Shown here in pieces: positions 25,979 to 34,990 of a stretch of 45,219 bases of DNA. The stretch lies in assembly GCA_030430165.1 (NCBI GenBank), contig JAUIGL010000054.1, forward strand, positions 1 through 45,219, read 5' to 3'. Under the pieces are notes generated by a model that was given only the letters and a program-made list of their open reading frames with translations, searched no databases and had not been told where the DNA came from. Source of the DNA: a bacterium. GTDB taxonomy: Bacteria; Desulfobacterota; Binatia; HRBIN30; CADEER01. Both the position numbers and the translations under genes were made by a program. How positions within the stretch are numbered: position 1 is the first letter of the stretch; each line of letters starts with the position of its first letter.

Positions 25979-26399
25979 GGCCGCGTCGCCCGACAGTGCG
26001 TCGTGAAGACGACGGTTTGGCCCGCCGCACCCCTGAAAAGACGGCGAAAGCGGTAGTGGGTCAATTTGGACCTCCGAAAATAAACGGCGCCTCGCTACGC
26101 TCGGTCATCCAGGGTCCCTCACCCGGCCTTCCACCTACGCTCTTCGAGCTTCGGCGGACGAGTCGGCCGACCTCTCCCACAGGGAGAGGCATCTGAATTC
26201 CCTTCTCCCTGTGGAGAAGGGCAGGATGAGGGTCCCTCAGATAGGGGCGTAGCCCCACCAATGTATTCTCAGAACGTTCGAACGGATCGACCGCAGTCGA
26301 AGCTCTTCGGTGACTCCCCGAGCTCTAAACTGAGTGGCTACTGCGAGACCGCGGCTAGTGACGTCGCCGAGCTGTGATGCTATCCACGCCGGGGTCGGT
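25979..26399. other. 421-bp intergenic region with REP-like hairpins
   Basis: Short frames cross this stretch, but none has a start signal or recognisable product. Its middle holds the palindromic group listed separately (26104-26256). The final 140 bp lead into ppk2, for which no clear promoter is visible. Confidence 0.5.
26104..26256. repeat. REP-like cluster of hairpins
   Basis: CCTCTCCC-ACA-GGGAGAGG (26171-26189) and CCTTCTCC-CTGT-GGAGAAGG (26201-26220) are two strong hairpins in tandem. AGGGTCCCTC occurs before (26111-26120) and again after (26229-26238) them, and a GGGGC-GTA-GCCCC hairpin follows (26244-26256). The layout resembles repetitive extragenic palindromes; no T-run makes it a terminator. 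Confidence 0.65.
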
Positions 26400-27146
26400 A
26401 TGGGCAAGAGCAGCAAAACGGAAGCTCCGTCGATCAACGCGATCGACGTCGACGCGAGCATCAGCAAGAAGAAGGCGAAGGAACGAATCGCCGAGCTGCA
26501 GCTCGAGCTTCTCAAGCTGCAGACACAGCTGCGTGACGACCAGGACCACGCGGTGGTCGTCGTCTTCCAGGGCGTCGATGCCGCCGGCAAAGGGGGGGCG
26601 ATCCGCCGCCTGACCGGACGCCTCGATCCGCGCGGGTACGATGTGTTCCCGATCGGCCCGCCGGAGCCCTTCGAGCAGCGGCAGCACTACTTGTGGCGAT
26701 TTCAGACGCGTATGCCGTCACGCGGAGAGATCGCCATCTTCGATCGCTCCTGGTACGGCCGCGTCCTGGTAGAGAGAATCGAAGGCTACTGCACCGAGGA
26801 CGAGTGGCGCCGCGCCTACGACCAGATCAACGATTTCGAGCGAGCCTACGTCGCCGAGCGGACGCCGGTCATCAAGTTCTGGCTCCACGTTTCCAAAGAC
26901 GAGCAGCTCAACCGCTTTCGCGAACGCGAGAAAGATCCGTTCAAAAAGTACAAGATCACCGAAGACGACTGGCGCAACCGCGAGAAGTGGGACCAGTACA
27001 TCGAGGCCGCGGACGAGATGTTCGCGCGCACCCACACCGAGCATGCCCCGTGGCATCTGATCGGCGGCAACGACAAGTGGCACGCGCGAGTCCGCGTGCT
27101 GGAAACGGTGATCAAGGCGATGAACCAGACCAGGGGCGGCGCATGA
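26400..27146 (+). CDS. ppk2: Polyphosphate kinase 2 family protein
   Basis: PPK2 enzymes transfer phosphate between polyphosphate and nucleotides. From the ATG at 26400 the protein has 248 residues. The Walker A region is FQGVDAAGKGGAIRR (56-70), the family segment LDPRGYDVFPIGPP lies at 75-88, Walker B is IAIFDRSWYGRVLVER (111-126), and the lid region has FWLHVSKDEQLNRF. The conserved end WHLIGGNDKWHARVRV is present. Its subclass (ADP, AMP or NMP specific) cannot be read safely. The stop overlaps the thioesterase start by ATGA. Confidence 0.92.
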   Translation: MGKSSKTEAPSINAIDVDASISKKKAKERIAELQLELLKLQTQLRDDQDHAVVVVFQGVDAAGKGGAIRRLTGRLDPRGYDVFPIGPPEPFEQRQHYLWRFQTRMPSRGEIAIFDRSWYGRVLVERIEGYCTEDEWRRAYDQINDFERAYVAERTPVIKFWLHVSKDEQLNRFREREKDPFKKYKITEDDWRNREKWDQYIEAADEMFARTHTEHAPWHLIGGNDKWHARVRVLETVIKAMNQTRGGA

Positions 27147-27559
27147 GTAAATCGGTCGAGTCCACCAGCCTCACCAAGGTCGCCAACTATCGCGTCGTAT
27201 TCGCCGATTGCGACCCGATGCGAATCGTCTACTACGGCAGCTATTTTCGCATGTTCGAGATCGGCCGCGCCGAGCTGTTCCGCAGCCTCGGCCATGCGTT
27301 TCCCGACTACATCGAGCGCGGGCTGTACCTCGCCGTTCTCGGTACTTCGGCCAGGTACCACCGTCCGGCGCGCTACGACGACATCGTCGACATCTACGCC
27401 GGGGTCGCTTCGGTCGGCCGCGCGCGGCTGCAGGTCCGCTACGAAATCAAAGCCGCCGACGGAACCCTGCTGGTCTCGGGAACGACCGACCACGCCATCC
27501 TCGACGACGACGGACGACCGCAGCGAATGCCGCAGGAGATCCGCGACTCCTTCGGCTAG
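27143..27559 (+). CDS. Acyl-CoA thioesterase, YbgC/4HBT hotdog family
   Basis: The 138-residue protein has the 4HBT signature VVFADCDPMRIVYYGSYFRM (18-37), with the catalytic Asp in ADCD, and a second hotdog half from SARYHRPARYDDIVDIYAG. Such enzymes hydrolyse acyl-CoA thioesters. Coupling to ppk2 by a 4-nt overlap gives no obvious metabolic link. Since the window holds a full men operon without a DHNA-CoA thioesterase, this protein is one candidate for that step, but only on grounds of family. Confidence 0.85.
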   Translation: MSKSVESTSLTKVANYRVVFADCDPMRIVYYGSYFRMFEIGRAELFRSLGHAFPDYIERGLYLAVLGTSARYHRPARYDDIVDIYAGVASVGRARLQVRYEIKAADGTLLVSGTTDHAILDDDGRPQRMPQEIRDSFG

Positions 27560-27561
27560 GC

Positions 27562-28029
27562 CTATCGGCGACCGTCGTCGCCGCCGTCGGCCGAGAACGG
27601 ATCCTCGCCGCCACCGGGGCGCGGCTCCCACTTGCGCTGTGCCGAGCCCGCTCCGCCGTTGGAACGGCGCTTGCCCTCGCGCACCGCGACGATCAGCTTC
27701 TTCAAGCCGCCGACGAGCTTGTCGTAACGATCCTCGATCTCGCGCGAGCGCTCCTCCGGCAGATAGCCGAGTCGAGCCGCCAAGCGGAGCAGATAGCGCG
27801 CCTCGGCCGCGCTCGACAACGCGATGCCGTGGTAGTGGGCGGATTCACTGTCCGACGAACGCTCGGTACCGACGACGATATTGCTCGGCACCGCCACCGC
27901 CGAATGGCGCAGCTGCGCCTGCAATCCAATCCTTTCTTCGGGCGGAAAGCGCCGAGTCGCCTCGTAGACGTCTCCAACCAGATCATCGGCCAACGCGAAC
28001 ACCTTGAGCTTTCGATAGTCTCTCGCCAT
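27562..28029 (-). CDS. Four-helix bundle protein (23S rRNA intervening-sequence protein family)
   Basis: From ATG 28029 the protein has 155 residues. ARDYRKLKVFALADDLVGDVY at the N-terminus, then FPPEERIGLQAQLRHSAVAV and PSNIVVGTE, and later ARYLLRLAARLGYL, are the family signature. Members were first found inside rRNA intervening sequences but are often free-standing, with unknown function. This one has an Arg/Gly/Asp-rich C-terminal tail of some 30 residues. It sits 25 bp after lnt and probably shares its transcript. The stop is 2 bp from the convergent thioesterase gene. Confidence 0.85.
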   Translation of the reverse strand: MARDYRKLKVFALADDLVGDVYEATRRFPPEERIGLQAQLRHSAVAVPSNIVVGTERSSDSESAHYHGIALSSAAEARYLLRLAARLGYLPEERSREIEDRYDKLVGGLKKLIVAVREGKRRSNGGAGSAQRKWEPRPGGGEDPFSADGGDDGRR

Positions 28030-28054
28030 GCCCGCTATGATATAGGCCAGGAGT

Positions 28055-29545
28055 CTACTTGTCAAATATCCCCCCTTTGCCGACCCACACCACTGCAGCG
28101 AGAAACACGAGCCAGCCGAATACATCTCCGTAACGCGTGTAGAACGTCTCGACATCGAGAAGCGCGACGTCGGCGAGCAAGGTTCCTTCGGTGAACAGAT
28201 CCAAGCGGTCGAGAATACGGCCGTGCGCATCGATCACGCCGGTGTCGCCCGCATTGCCGACGCGCACGAAGAAACGGCGGTTCTCGACGGCGCGCCACAG
28301 CGCGATCGCCTCGTGCTGGTACGGCGCCATCGACACGCCGAACCAAGCGTCGTTGAAGATCGTAAAAAGCACGTTGGCCCCCATCGCGGTCATCTCACGG
28401 GCAATGCCGGAGGGAACGTCTTCGTAGCAAACCAATGGCGCGAAACGGGCGCCGGACGGGACATTCAAAGTCTTCGAGCGGTCGCCCGGCGTGAAGTCGC
28501 CGCTGTTGGGACTGATCTCCTTGAGGTAGGGAATCCAAGACGAGAACGGCAGGTACTCACCGAAGGGCAGTAGAATCTGCTTGTCGTAGCGATCGATCAC
28601 GTCGCCTCGGCGGTCGATGAGAAAGGCGGTGTTGTATCGGTCCGCCTCCTCGGCGTCGCGGTACTCGTAGCCGAGACCGCCGAAAATCAGATCGGTCGTC
28701 AGATCGCGGAACGGATGCTGGCGAGGCGACAAGCGGCGCGTCTTGTGCGAGATCCAGTCGTGCGACACCGTCTCCGGCCAGATCAAGATGTCGGCATGGT
28801 CCTGCACCGCGCGCGACAAGGCTCGGTACTTCTCCACGTTGATCTCGAAGTACGCCGAGTTGCTCTTTTCGACGATGCCGACGTTCCCCTGGACCAGCCC
28901 GGCGCGCAGGCGCGGAGCGGCGGTCGCGGCGGCGTCGATCTGCTGCCAGCGCCACTGGCCGTACGAAAAAACCACCAGCGCGGCGATGAGCGCGGCGGCG
29001 AGCGGCGGCCACTGGCGTCGCACCAGCAACAGCGCGAGACCGGCGGCGAACCAAACCAAGACGAAGCTCAGACCGTACGGACCGGTGAGATCGCCGATCT
29101 GCAGCATGGCGGTCCACTCCAACTGCGAATGGCCCATGCGCCACGGAAAGAGGTTCGGGAAGACCAGCTCGACGGCGACCCAAACCACCGGTGCCGCCAG
29201 CCCCAACGGCCCGGGCCCGAGTCGTTTCGCGAAGTAGGCGAAGAGCGCGAACTCACAGGCCGAGTACGCCGACAGGCACAGATAGAAGAAGGCCGCGACC
29301 AGCCACGGGAAGCCGCCGAACACCTCCATGGTGTAGATCAGCCACCAGAACGCAGGCACCAAGCCGGTCAGGCCGGCCACCATCCCGAGAGCGAACGCGC
29401 GCCGCGCCGACGGCGCCGCCCAGACCGCCACCAGGAACGGCGTGAAGGCGAACCAACCGAACGGATAGAGCGAAAAGTCGAGCCAAGGAGCGGCCGCGAA
29501 CAAGCCGGCGAGCACGCACAGCGCAACCGGGAACGCCCGCTTCAA
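28055..29545 (-). CDS. lnt: Apolipoprotein N-acyltransferase
   Basis: Lnt adds the third acyl chain to lipoproteins at the outer face of the inner membrane. The protein has 496 residues: six or so N-terminal transmembrane helices, then a nitrilase-like domain whose Glu-Lys-Cys triad can be seen in WPETVSHDW (Glu near 257), YDKQILLPFGEYLPF (Lys near 321) and LVCYEDVPSG (Cys near 373), plus a final helix (DVFGWLVFLAAVVWVG). It is 19 bp from the helicase gene upstream and probably in one operon with it. Confidence 0.94.
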   Translation of the reverse strand: MKRAFPVALCVLAGLFAAAPWLDFSLYPFGWFAFTPFLVAVWAAPSARRAFALGMVAGLTGLVPAFWWLIYTMEVFGGFPWLVAAFFYLCLSAYSACEFALFAYFAKRLGPGPLGLAAPVVWVAVELVFPNLFPWRMGHSQLEWTAMLQIGDLTGPYGLSFVLVWFAAGLALLLVRRQWPPLAAALIAALVVFSYGQWRWQQIDAAATAAPRLRAGLVQGNVGIVEKSNSAYFEINVEKYRALSRAVQDHADILIWPETVSHDWISHKTRRLSPRQHPFRDLTTDLIFGGLGYEYRDAEEADRYNTAFLIDRRGDVIDRYDKQILLPFGEYLPFSSWIPYLKEISPNSGDFTPGDRSKTLNVPSGARFAPLVCYEDVPSGIAREMTAMGANVLFTIFNDAWFGVSMAPYQHEAIALWRAVENRRFFVRVGNAGDTGVIDAHGRILDRLDLFTEGTLLADVALLDVETFYTRYGDVFGWLVFLAAVVWVGKGGIFDK

Positions 29546-29564
29546 CCCGTCCCCCGCTCTTCAG

Positions 29565-30902
29565 CTACTCTGCCGGCGCAGCCTGCTTCGAACCGCGTCG
29601 CCGCGGCCGGCGGCGACGCTTGCGCGCCGGAGATGCCTTTTCCGCCGAGTTGCGCGGGCCACTGCCGCGCGGACCGCCACCGCGCGGGCCACCGCCCTGC
29701 CCGCCCGAACCGCGACGCGGCCGGTCGTTGGTGCGGCGGCGCGGCGGACGCTTCGGCTCGATCGCCTCGGGCAACATGTCGTCTTCGACGTACTCGACCG
29801 GCAGCTGAAAGCCGATCAGCTGCTCGATCGCCTCGAGCCCGATCGCCCAACTGTCGCAGCCCAAGGTGACCGCCTTGCCCGAGGCACCGGCGCGCGCCGT
29901 GCGGCCGATGCGGTGCACGTAGTCTTCCGGGTCCTGCGGCACGTCGTAGTTGTACACGTGCGAGACACCGTCGATGTGCAAGCCGCGCGAGGCGACGTCG
30001 GTCGCCACCAGAATCGGCAGCTTGCCTTCCTTGAAATCCTTCAGAATCCGCAGGCGCACTCGCTGGTTGACGTCACCGGTGAGCGCCTGCGCCTCGAACC
30101 CGTTGGCCTGCAATCGCAGCGCCAGCCACTCGGCCTCGCGCTTGGTGTTGACGAACGCCATCGCCCGGTCCGGCGGTTCGCGCTGCAGCAACCCCAGTAG
30201 CAGCGGAAACTTCTCTTCCTTGGAGACGTGGTAGAGAACGTGGTCGACCTTTTCGGCGGTGACCTGCTCGGGCGCGATCTCGACCTTCACCGCGTCGTTC
30301 ATGTGCTCGTAGGCGAGCTCCATGACGGCAAAGCTGAGCGTCGCCGAAAACAACATCGACTGGCGCTTTTCGGGGCGCGGCAGACGGCGCAGCATGAACC
30401 GCAGGTCCTGGATGAACCCCATGTCGAACATGCGGTCGGCTTCGTCGATGACCAGCACCTCGACTTCGTTCAACGAATAAACGCGCTGTTTGAGGTAGTC
30501 GATCAAGCGACCGGGGGTGCCGATCAGAATGTCGCAGCCCTCGCGCAGGGTGTCGCGCTGCTTGGCGTAGTCGACGCCGCCGTAGACGGCGCGGAAGGTC
30601 AGGCCGGTGAACTCACCGAGCGCCTCGGCGTCGTTGTAGATCTGGACGGCGAGCTCGCGCGTCGGCGCGATCATCAGAGCGCGCGGACCTTTCCCCGGTT
30701 CTTCGTCGGCGAGCAACCGAGAGAAGGTCGAGATGAGAAACGCCGCCGTCTTGCCGGTACCGGTCTGCGCCTGGCCGGCAACGTCGCGACCGGCGAGCGC
30801 CAGCGGCAGAGTCTTCTCCTGGATCGGCGTGCACGTCTCGAACCCGACGGCTTCGATGCCGCGCATGACTACATCCGGGAGGTCTAACGAGCGAAATTCC
30901 AT
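29565..30902 (-). CDS. DEAD-box ATP-dependent RNA helicase (RhlB/RhlE-like)
   Basis: The 445-residue protein has the full DEAD-box set: Q motif (FETCTPIQ, 21-28), motif I AQTGTGKT (45-52), Ia PTRELAVQ, Ib TPGRLID, motif II DEAD (153-156), motif III SAT, and motif VI HRIGRTARAG. A basic, glycine-rich tail (GGGPRGGGPRGSGP, then RKRRRRPRRRG) probably binds RNA. Such helicases unwind mRNA or rRNA structures, in degradosomes or ribosome assembly. RhlB is the closest named type by sequence feel, but paralogue naming is uncertain. Confidence 0.93.
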   Translation of the reverse strand: MEFRSLDLPDVVMRGIEAVGFETCTPIQEKTLPLALAGRDVAGQAQTGTGKTAAFLISTFSRLLADEEPGKGPRALMIAPTRELAVQIYNDAEALGEFTGLTFRAVYGGVDYAKQRDTLREGCDILIGTPGRLIDYLKQRVYSLNEVEVLVIDEADRMFDMGFIQDLRFMLRRLPRPEKRQSMLFSATLSFAVMELAYEHMNDAVKVEIAPEQVTAEKVDHVLYHVSKEEKFPLLLGLLQREPPDRAMAFVNTKREAEWLALRLQANGFEAQALTGDVNQRVRLRILKDFKEGKLPILVATDVASRGLHIDGVSHVYNYDVPQDPEDYVHRIGRTARAGASGKAVTLGCDSWAIGLEAIEQLIGFQLPVEYVEDDMLPEAIEPKRPPRRRTNDRPRRGSGGQGGGPRGGGPRGSGPRNSAEKASPARKRRRRPRRRGSKQAAPAE

Positions 30903-31034
30903 CAGCGGGTTCGGAGCCGGTGATCCGAGTGCGCGCCGGCTTTCACACAGGCAACGCGACCATCTCCGGCCGGCGTAGTTTCGACATTCGTGGGCGAACT
31001 GTCAACAAGGGCGGCTGATCGCCCAAGGCCGCTC

Positions 31035-32771
31035 TCAGTCGACCTGGCGCATCGCCTCGAGCAGCTCGTCGGCGCCGACATAGCCGACCATGCGGTGGGT
31101 CTCGACGCCGTCGGTGTTGCGCAGAATCAGCGTCGGCACGCCGCGCACCTCGAACTCTTCGACGATCGAGGTATTGGTGTCGTTCTCGTCGGTGAGGTCG
31201 GCCTTGACCATGCGGAAGCGCTCCGCCTCTTCGACGACGTCGGCATCGACGTATGTGCTGTGGTCCATTTCTCGACAGGGAATGCACCACTCGGCCACGA
31301 AGTCGATCAGCACCGGGCGGTCGCCTTCGCGGCCCGCACTCCAGGTCGCGAGATCCTCCCACGTGATGGCTTCGCTCTGCGCCACTGGCCGCCCCAGCCA
31401 CACGCCGAAGACCAGGAGCGCGACCCCGACACTGCGCTTGAGTGCGGGAAACCAAGCGACGTTGCTACCCGAGCCGTCGACGAAACCGAGATAGATCGCC
31501 GAGACGACGATGACCGCGGGCAGCAGGAACGGCGCAACCGAAGCCGGCGCAATCGTCGACACGAAGTACGCCGCGAGGGCAAGTAGGATGCAGCCGAACA
31601 GACGCTCGGTCCACACCAACCACTCGCCCGAACGCGGCAACTGCCGGATCGACCCGGCCGCCAACGCCAGCAGAAGATACGGCAGGCCCATTCCGATCGC
31701 CAAGGTGAAGAACAGCAGGAAGCCCAGCCACGGATCCTGCCGGCTGCCGACGAACAACAGCAGCCCGAGCACGATCGGACCGACACAAGGAGCGGCGACG
31801 ATCCCCATGGTCAGTCCCATGAACAGCGACCCCGCCGCGCCGCCACCGGTCGCCCCGGCCCAACTCATCAACCAGCTCGGCGGCTGCAACTGGTAGACGC
31901 CGAAGCTGCCGAGGGCGAGCACCACCATCAAAGCGGCAATGCCGAGGATGACCGCCGGGTTCTGCAGCGCCGCCCCGAAGATTCCGCCGGACAGCGCGGC
32001 GCTGAGCCCGAGCACCGAGAACGACAAGGCGATGCCGAGAACATAGACCGAAGCCAGCCAAGCGGTCTTGCCACGACTCCCCGCCTGGCTGCCGAAGTAG
32101 GCGAGGGTTACCGAAATCAATGGATAAACGCACGGGGTGAGGTTGAGGCCGAGCCCGAGAAGGGCCACCGCAAACAGGGTGAAGACGATTCCGCGCTCGC
32201 TGAGCCAGCGCGCGAACACTTCTTCGCCACCGCCGAGGGCGAGTCCGGCATCATCGCCACCGAGCGCCGCCGCACCACCGTCCTCGATCCGCACCTCGGT
32301 TTCGGCTGTGACCGAAGTCGGCGGCAGGCAAGTAGTATCGTTGCACGCCTGGTAGCGCAGCTTGCCGACGAGGCGCAGGCGATCGCCGGCGTAGGTTGGC
32401 GGCACGCGAACCCCGGCGGTAATGCCGAGCTTGCCCTCGTAGACCGAGAGCTCCAGTCCCGGCGCGAAGGCAAAGCTGCGCTGCAGGGGCGGCGGGTAGT
32501 AGACTTCCGCCGCGTCGAACCCATCGGGCAGCTCGAGGGTGAGCTCGGTTGCAATCAGATAGGGCTCTGGCGGGGTGTTCGAGTGCACGTGCCAGCCGTC
32601 TTCGATGTCGGCGACGGCCTCGACCGAGAACACGTCGCCGCGGTGGGCGACACGATCCTCGACCACCAGCTCGAGGCTCACTTTGGCGACCGCGCGCGGC
32701 ACCGTGCCCGGGAAGAGCCCGCAGAACAGTGCGGCGGCGAACAACGTCAGGGACGATAGGGATCGATACAT
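31035..32771 (-). CDS. dsbD: Thiol:disulfide interchange protein DsbD
   Basis: DsbD carries electrons from cytoplasmic thioredoxin across the inner membrane to periplasmic reductases. From ATG 32771 the protein has 578 residues: a signal peptide (YRSLSSLTLFAAALFCG), an N-terminal alpha domain with its Cys pair in ACNDTTCLPP near 142, a membrane beta domain of about eight helices with the two redox Cys in NLTPCVYPL near 212 and AAPCVGP near 327, and a C-terminal thioredoxin domain with AEWCIPCREM near 492-501. A start 8 codons upstream (32795) is also possible. Confidence 0.94.
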   Translation of the reverse strand: MYRSLSSLTLFAAALFCGLFPGTVPRAVAKVSLELVVEDRVAHRGDVFSVEAVADIEDGWHVHSNTPPEPYLIATELTLELPDGFDAAEVYYPPPLQRSFAFAPGLELSVYEGKLGITAGVRVPPTYAGDRLRLVGKLRYQACNDTTCLPPTSVTAETEVRIEDGGAAALGGDDAGLALGGGEEVFARWLSERGIVFTLFAVALLGLGLNLTPCVYPLISVTLAYFGSQAGSRGKTAWLASVYVLGIALSFSVLGLSAALSGGIFGAALQNPAVILGIAALMVVLALGSFGVYQLQPPSWLMSWAGATGGGAAGSLFMGLTMGIVAAPCVGPIVLGLLLFVGSRQDPWLGFLLFFTLAIGMGLPYLLLALAAGSIRQLPRSGEWLVWTERLFGCILLALAAYFVSTIAPASVAPFLLPAVIVVSAIYLGFVDGSGSNVAWFPALKRSVGVALLVFGVWLGRPVAQSEAITWEDLATWSAGREGDRPVLIDFVAEWCIPCREMDHSTYVDADVVEEAERFRMVKADLTDENDTNTSIVEEFEVRGVPTLILRNTDGVETHRMVGYVGADELLEAMRQVD

Positions 32772-32808
32772 GAGGACAACTCGACAGGCTCGCATACAGG
32801 GTGTTCGC

Positions 32809-32835
32809 TTGCAAATCTCGACTCGTCGATATAAC
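32809..32835 (+). promoter_or_regulatory. Possible promoter of the beta-barrel gene
   Basis: TTGCAA (32809-32814) and TATAAC (32830-32835) are separated by 15 bp, a little short. A start near 32841 would leave almost no leader before the ATG at 32845, and no Shine-Dalgarno sequence is present there. Confidence 0.35.
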
Positions 32836-32844
32836 CGCGCCGCT

Positions 32845-33729
32845 ATGCGGATTGTTCCAGCAAAGCTGGCAGTCGCCGTGCTCGCACTGTCGATGCTTCC
32901 GGCAACCCGGCTCGCCGCGCAAACGCTGCGCCCGATCGACACCGAAACGGCGCGGGTACTTCCGTCCGGCAAGACGCAGATCAGCCTGGGCACGACCTAT
33001 CTGCACAATCGCCGGTTTCCGGCGTTTACGCCGAAGGGGTTTCTCGCCGAGCAGGACCTCGTCACCGCCCCCGAGATCGAGTTGCGCGTCGGCGCCGGCG
33101 ACTGGGTCGAGATCCAGCTGCGCTACGAGCTCCGCTATCTCGACGAGACCTGGGCGGACGGCGACACCAACGATCAGTTCGGCGGCGGTGACGCCGAGAT
33201 CTTCACCAAGATCCGATTTCTGCGCGAGAAGGGCTGGCGCCCTGCGGTCGGCGCCATCTTCGGCATCAAGCTGCCCAACGCCAACAGCTCGGACCGACTC
33301 GGCACCGACGAGACCGACTTCGGGCTGGCGCTGCTGGCGTCGAAAGAGATCGGCCCGGTGGACCTGCACCTCAACCTCGGCATCGAGATTCTCGGCAACC
33401 CCGGGCCGCTGACCGGAGACCCCGACACCTCGGGCTCGGGTCAGGACGACCCGTTCACCTGGTCACTGGCCGCCGTTTCGCAACCTCTACTGAGCGAGCA
33501 CACCGGCGAATACTCGGTCCGCGCCCTCCTTTCCTTCGACGGCACGGAAGGCTCTCGCTTCGACAACGACCTCGCCACCGTGCAGGGCGGGTTCCAGTTG
33601 ACGCGCGGCGGCTGGACCGTCTACGGCGGCGCCAGCGGAGGCCTGGCCGGCGCGGCCGAGGACTACGGCCTGCGTTTCGGCGGGACCTACGCGTTCGATC
33701 TGGAGCGCTTGGCCGGCATCTTCGACTGA
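32845..33729 (+). CDS. Predicted outer-membrane beta-barrel protein (phenol MetA-pathway type)
   Basis: From ATG 32845 the protein has 294 residues and begins with a signal peptide (AVAVLALSMLPATRLAAQ). The rest alternates short amphipathic strands (TQISLGTTYLH, EIELRVGAGDWVEIQLRYEL, DLHLNLGIEILG, YGLRFGGTYAFDLERL) without hydrophobic helices, as in outer-membrane channel proteins of the MetA-pathway-of-phenol-degradation family. Assignment to that family is by pattern. It is divergent from dsbD with a 73-bp gap, and its 3' end overlaps the convergent ribBA by 43 nt. Confidence 0.65.
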   Translation: MRIVPAKLAVAVLALSMLPATRLAAQTLRPIDTETARVLPSGKTQISLGTTYLHNRRFPAFTPKGFLAEQDLVTAPEIELRVGAGDWVEIQLRYELRYLDETWADGDTNDQFGGGDAEIFTKIRFLREKGWRPAVGAIFGIKLPNANSSDRLGTDETDFGLALLASKEIGPVDLHLNLGIEILGNPGPLTGDPDTSGSGQDDPFTWSLAAVSQPLLSEHTGEYSVRALLSFDGTEGSRFDNDLATVQGGFQLTRGGWTVYGGASGGLAGAAEDYGLRFGGTYAFDLERLAGIFD

Positions 33730-34889
33730 GCGGCCGGATCGGCGACGGGAACGTCGAGCGGCACCGCCTCGACGATGTCGAGGCCATAGCCCGGCAAGCT
33801 CACCATGCGGCGCGGGTTGTTGGTGAGCAGGCGAATCTTGCCAACGCCGACGTCGCGCAGGATCTGTGCGCCGATGCCGTACTCGCGAAAGCCCATCGCG
33901 CGATCACTCGACTTGGTGCTCGGCGAGGTCATCTGCGCCGAGTTGCCGAGCAGCTCGGTGCCCTGTCCTTCGCGACGCAGGTAGACGATCACCCCTTTGC
34001 CCTCGCGAGCGATCAGCTCCATCGACTTGTGCAGCAAGGCTCCGGTATTGCGCCGCGCCGAGCCGAAAACGTCGCCCGGCAGGTACTCGGTGTGGGCGCG
34101 GACCAGAGTGGGCTCGTTCGGCCGGATCTCACCGCGCACCAGGGCGAGGTGCTCGCCCGGGTCGACGTCGCTGCGATACGCGTAGGCGCGAAACTCGCCG
34201 TAGCGGGTCGGGATCACCGCGTCGGCTTCGCGATGCACCAGCGAGTCCCACTGCAACCGGTACTGGATGAGGTCGGCGATGGTGCAGATCTTGATGTCGT
34301 GCTGGCGCGAGAACTCCTCGAGGTCGGATAGCCGCGCCATCGAGCCGTCCTCGTTCATGATCTCGCAGATGACCGAGGCCGGCGAACGGCCGGCGAGACG
34401 CGCCAGGTCGACCCCGCCCTCGGTTTGGCCGGTGCGCACCAGAACACCGCCCTTGCGCGCGCGCAGCGGGAACACGTGCCCCGGAGTCACCAGATCCTGG
34501 GGGCCGGTCTCCGGCCGGGTCGCGGTGCGGATGGTGGTCGCGCGATCCTGAGCGGTCACGCCGCTGGTGACGCCGACCCGCGCGTCGATCGAAACCGTGA
34601 ACGCTGTGCCCAGCGGCGCCTGGTTGTCGTTGACCATCATCGGCAGCCCGAGCTCGCGAATGCGTTCCTCGGTCAGCGCCAGGCAGATCAACCCGCGCCC
34701 GTACTTGGCCATGAAGTTGATGGCATCGGCGTCGACCTGGTCGGCCGCCATGCACAGGTCGCCCTCGTTCTCGCGACTCTCGTCATCCATCAAGATGACC
34801 ATCTTGCCGGCCTCGATGTCGGCGATGGACTCTTCGATCGACGAGATCGCGCTCGGCGTCTTGGGAGGTGGTTTGAACGTCGAGAACAT
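33687..34889 (-). CDS. ribBA: DHBP synthase with degenerate GTP cyclohydrolase II domain (RibBX-type RibBA)
   Basis: The N-terminal half (residues 15-215) is 3,4-dihydroxy-2-butanone-4-phosphate synthase for riboflavin: MDDESRENEGDL, GRGLICLAL, and VFPLRARKGGVLVRTGQTEGGVDLARLAG in pieces, where the usual GHTE is GQTE. The C-terminal half keeps the GTP cyclohydrolase II fold (YLRREGQG, FREYGIGAQILRD, RLLTNNPRR). However, the zinc site normally seen as SECLTGD...RCDCG reads HTEYLPGDVFGSARRNTG, so all three Cys are replaced (by Tyr, Arg and Thr). A true cyclohydrolase should therefore be encoded elsewhere. RibBX proteins of this kind are known in proteobacteria. The length is 400 residues. Confidence 0.88.
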   Translation of the reverse strand: MFSTFKPPPKTPSAISSIEESIADIEAGKMVILMDDESRENEGDLCMAADQVDADAINFMAKYGRGLICLALTEERIRELGLPMMVNDNQAPLGTAFTVSIDARVGVTSGVTAQDRATTIRTATRPETGPQDLVTPGHVFPLRARKGGVLVRTGQTEGGVDLARLAGRSPASVICEIMNEDGSMARLSDLEEFSRQHDIKICTIADLIQYRLQWDSLVHREADAVIPTRYGEFRAYAYRSDVDPGEHLALVRGEIRPNEPTLVRAHTEYLPGDVFGSARRNTGALLHKSMELIAREGKGVIVYLRREGQGTELLGNSAQMTSPSTKSSDRAMGFREYGIGAQILRDVGVGKIRLLTNNPRRMVSLPGYGLDIVEAVPLDVPVADPAAQSKMPAKRSRSNA

Positions 34890-34990
34890 GGTGTTCCGGG
34901 CGGGAAATGCCGTATTCGGGAGTGTCGACCCTCACCCACCCCCTGTCAACCAACCTCCGGCGAGGGCCGGCAACGCCCTGGCGTCAACCG

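Noticed and set aside
26171..26220. Intrinsic terminators
   Set aside because: The hairpins are strong but no T-run follows on either strand, and no gene ends directly next to them.
27562..28029. rRNA intervening sequence
   Set aside because: The four-helix-bundle gene lies between protein genes with no rRNA sequence around it.
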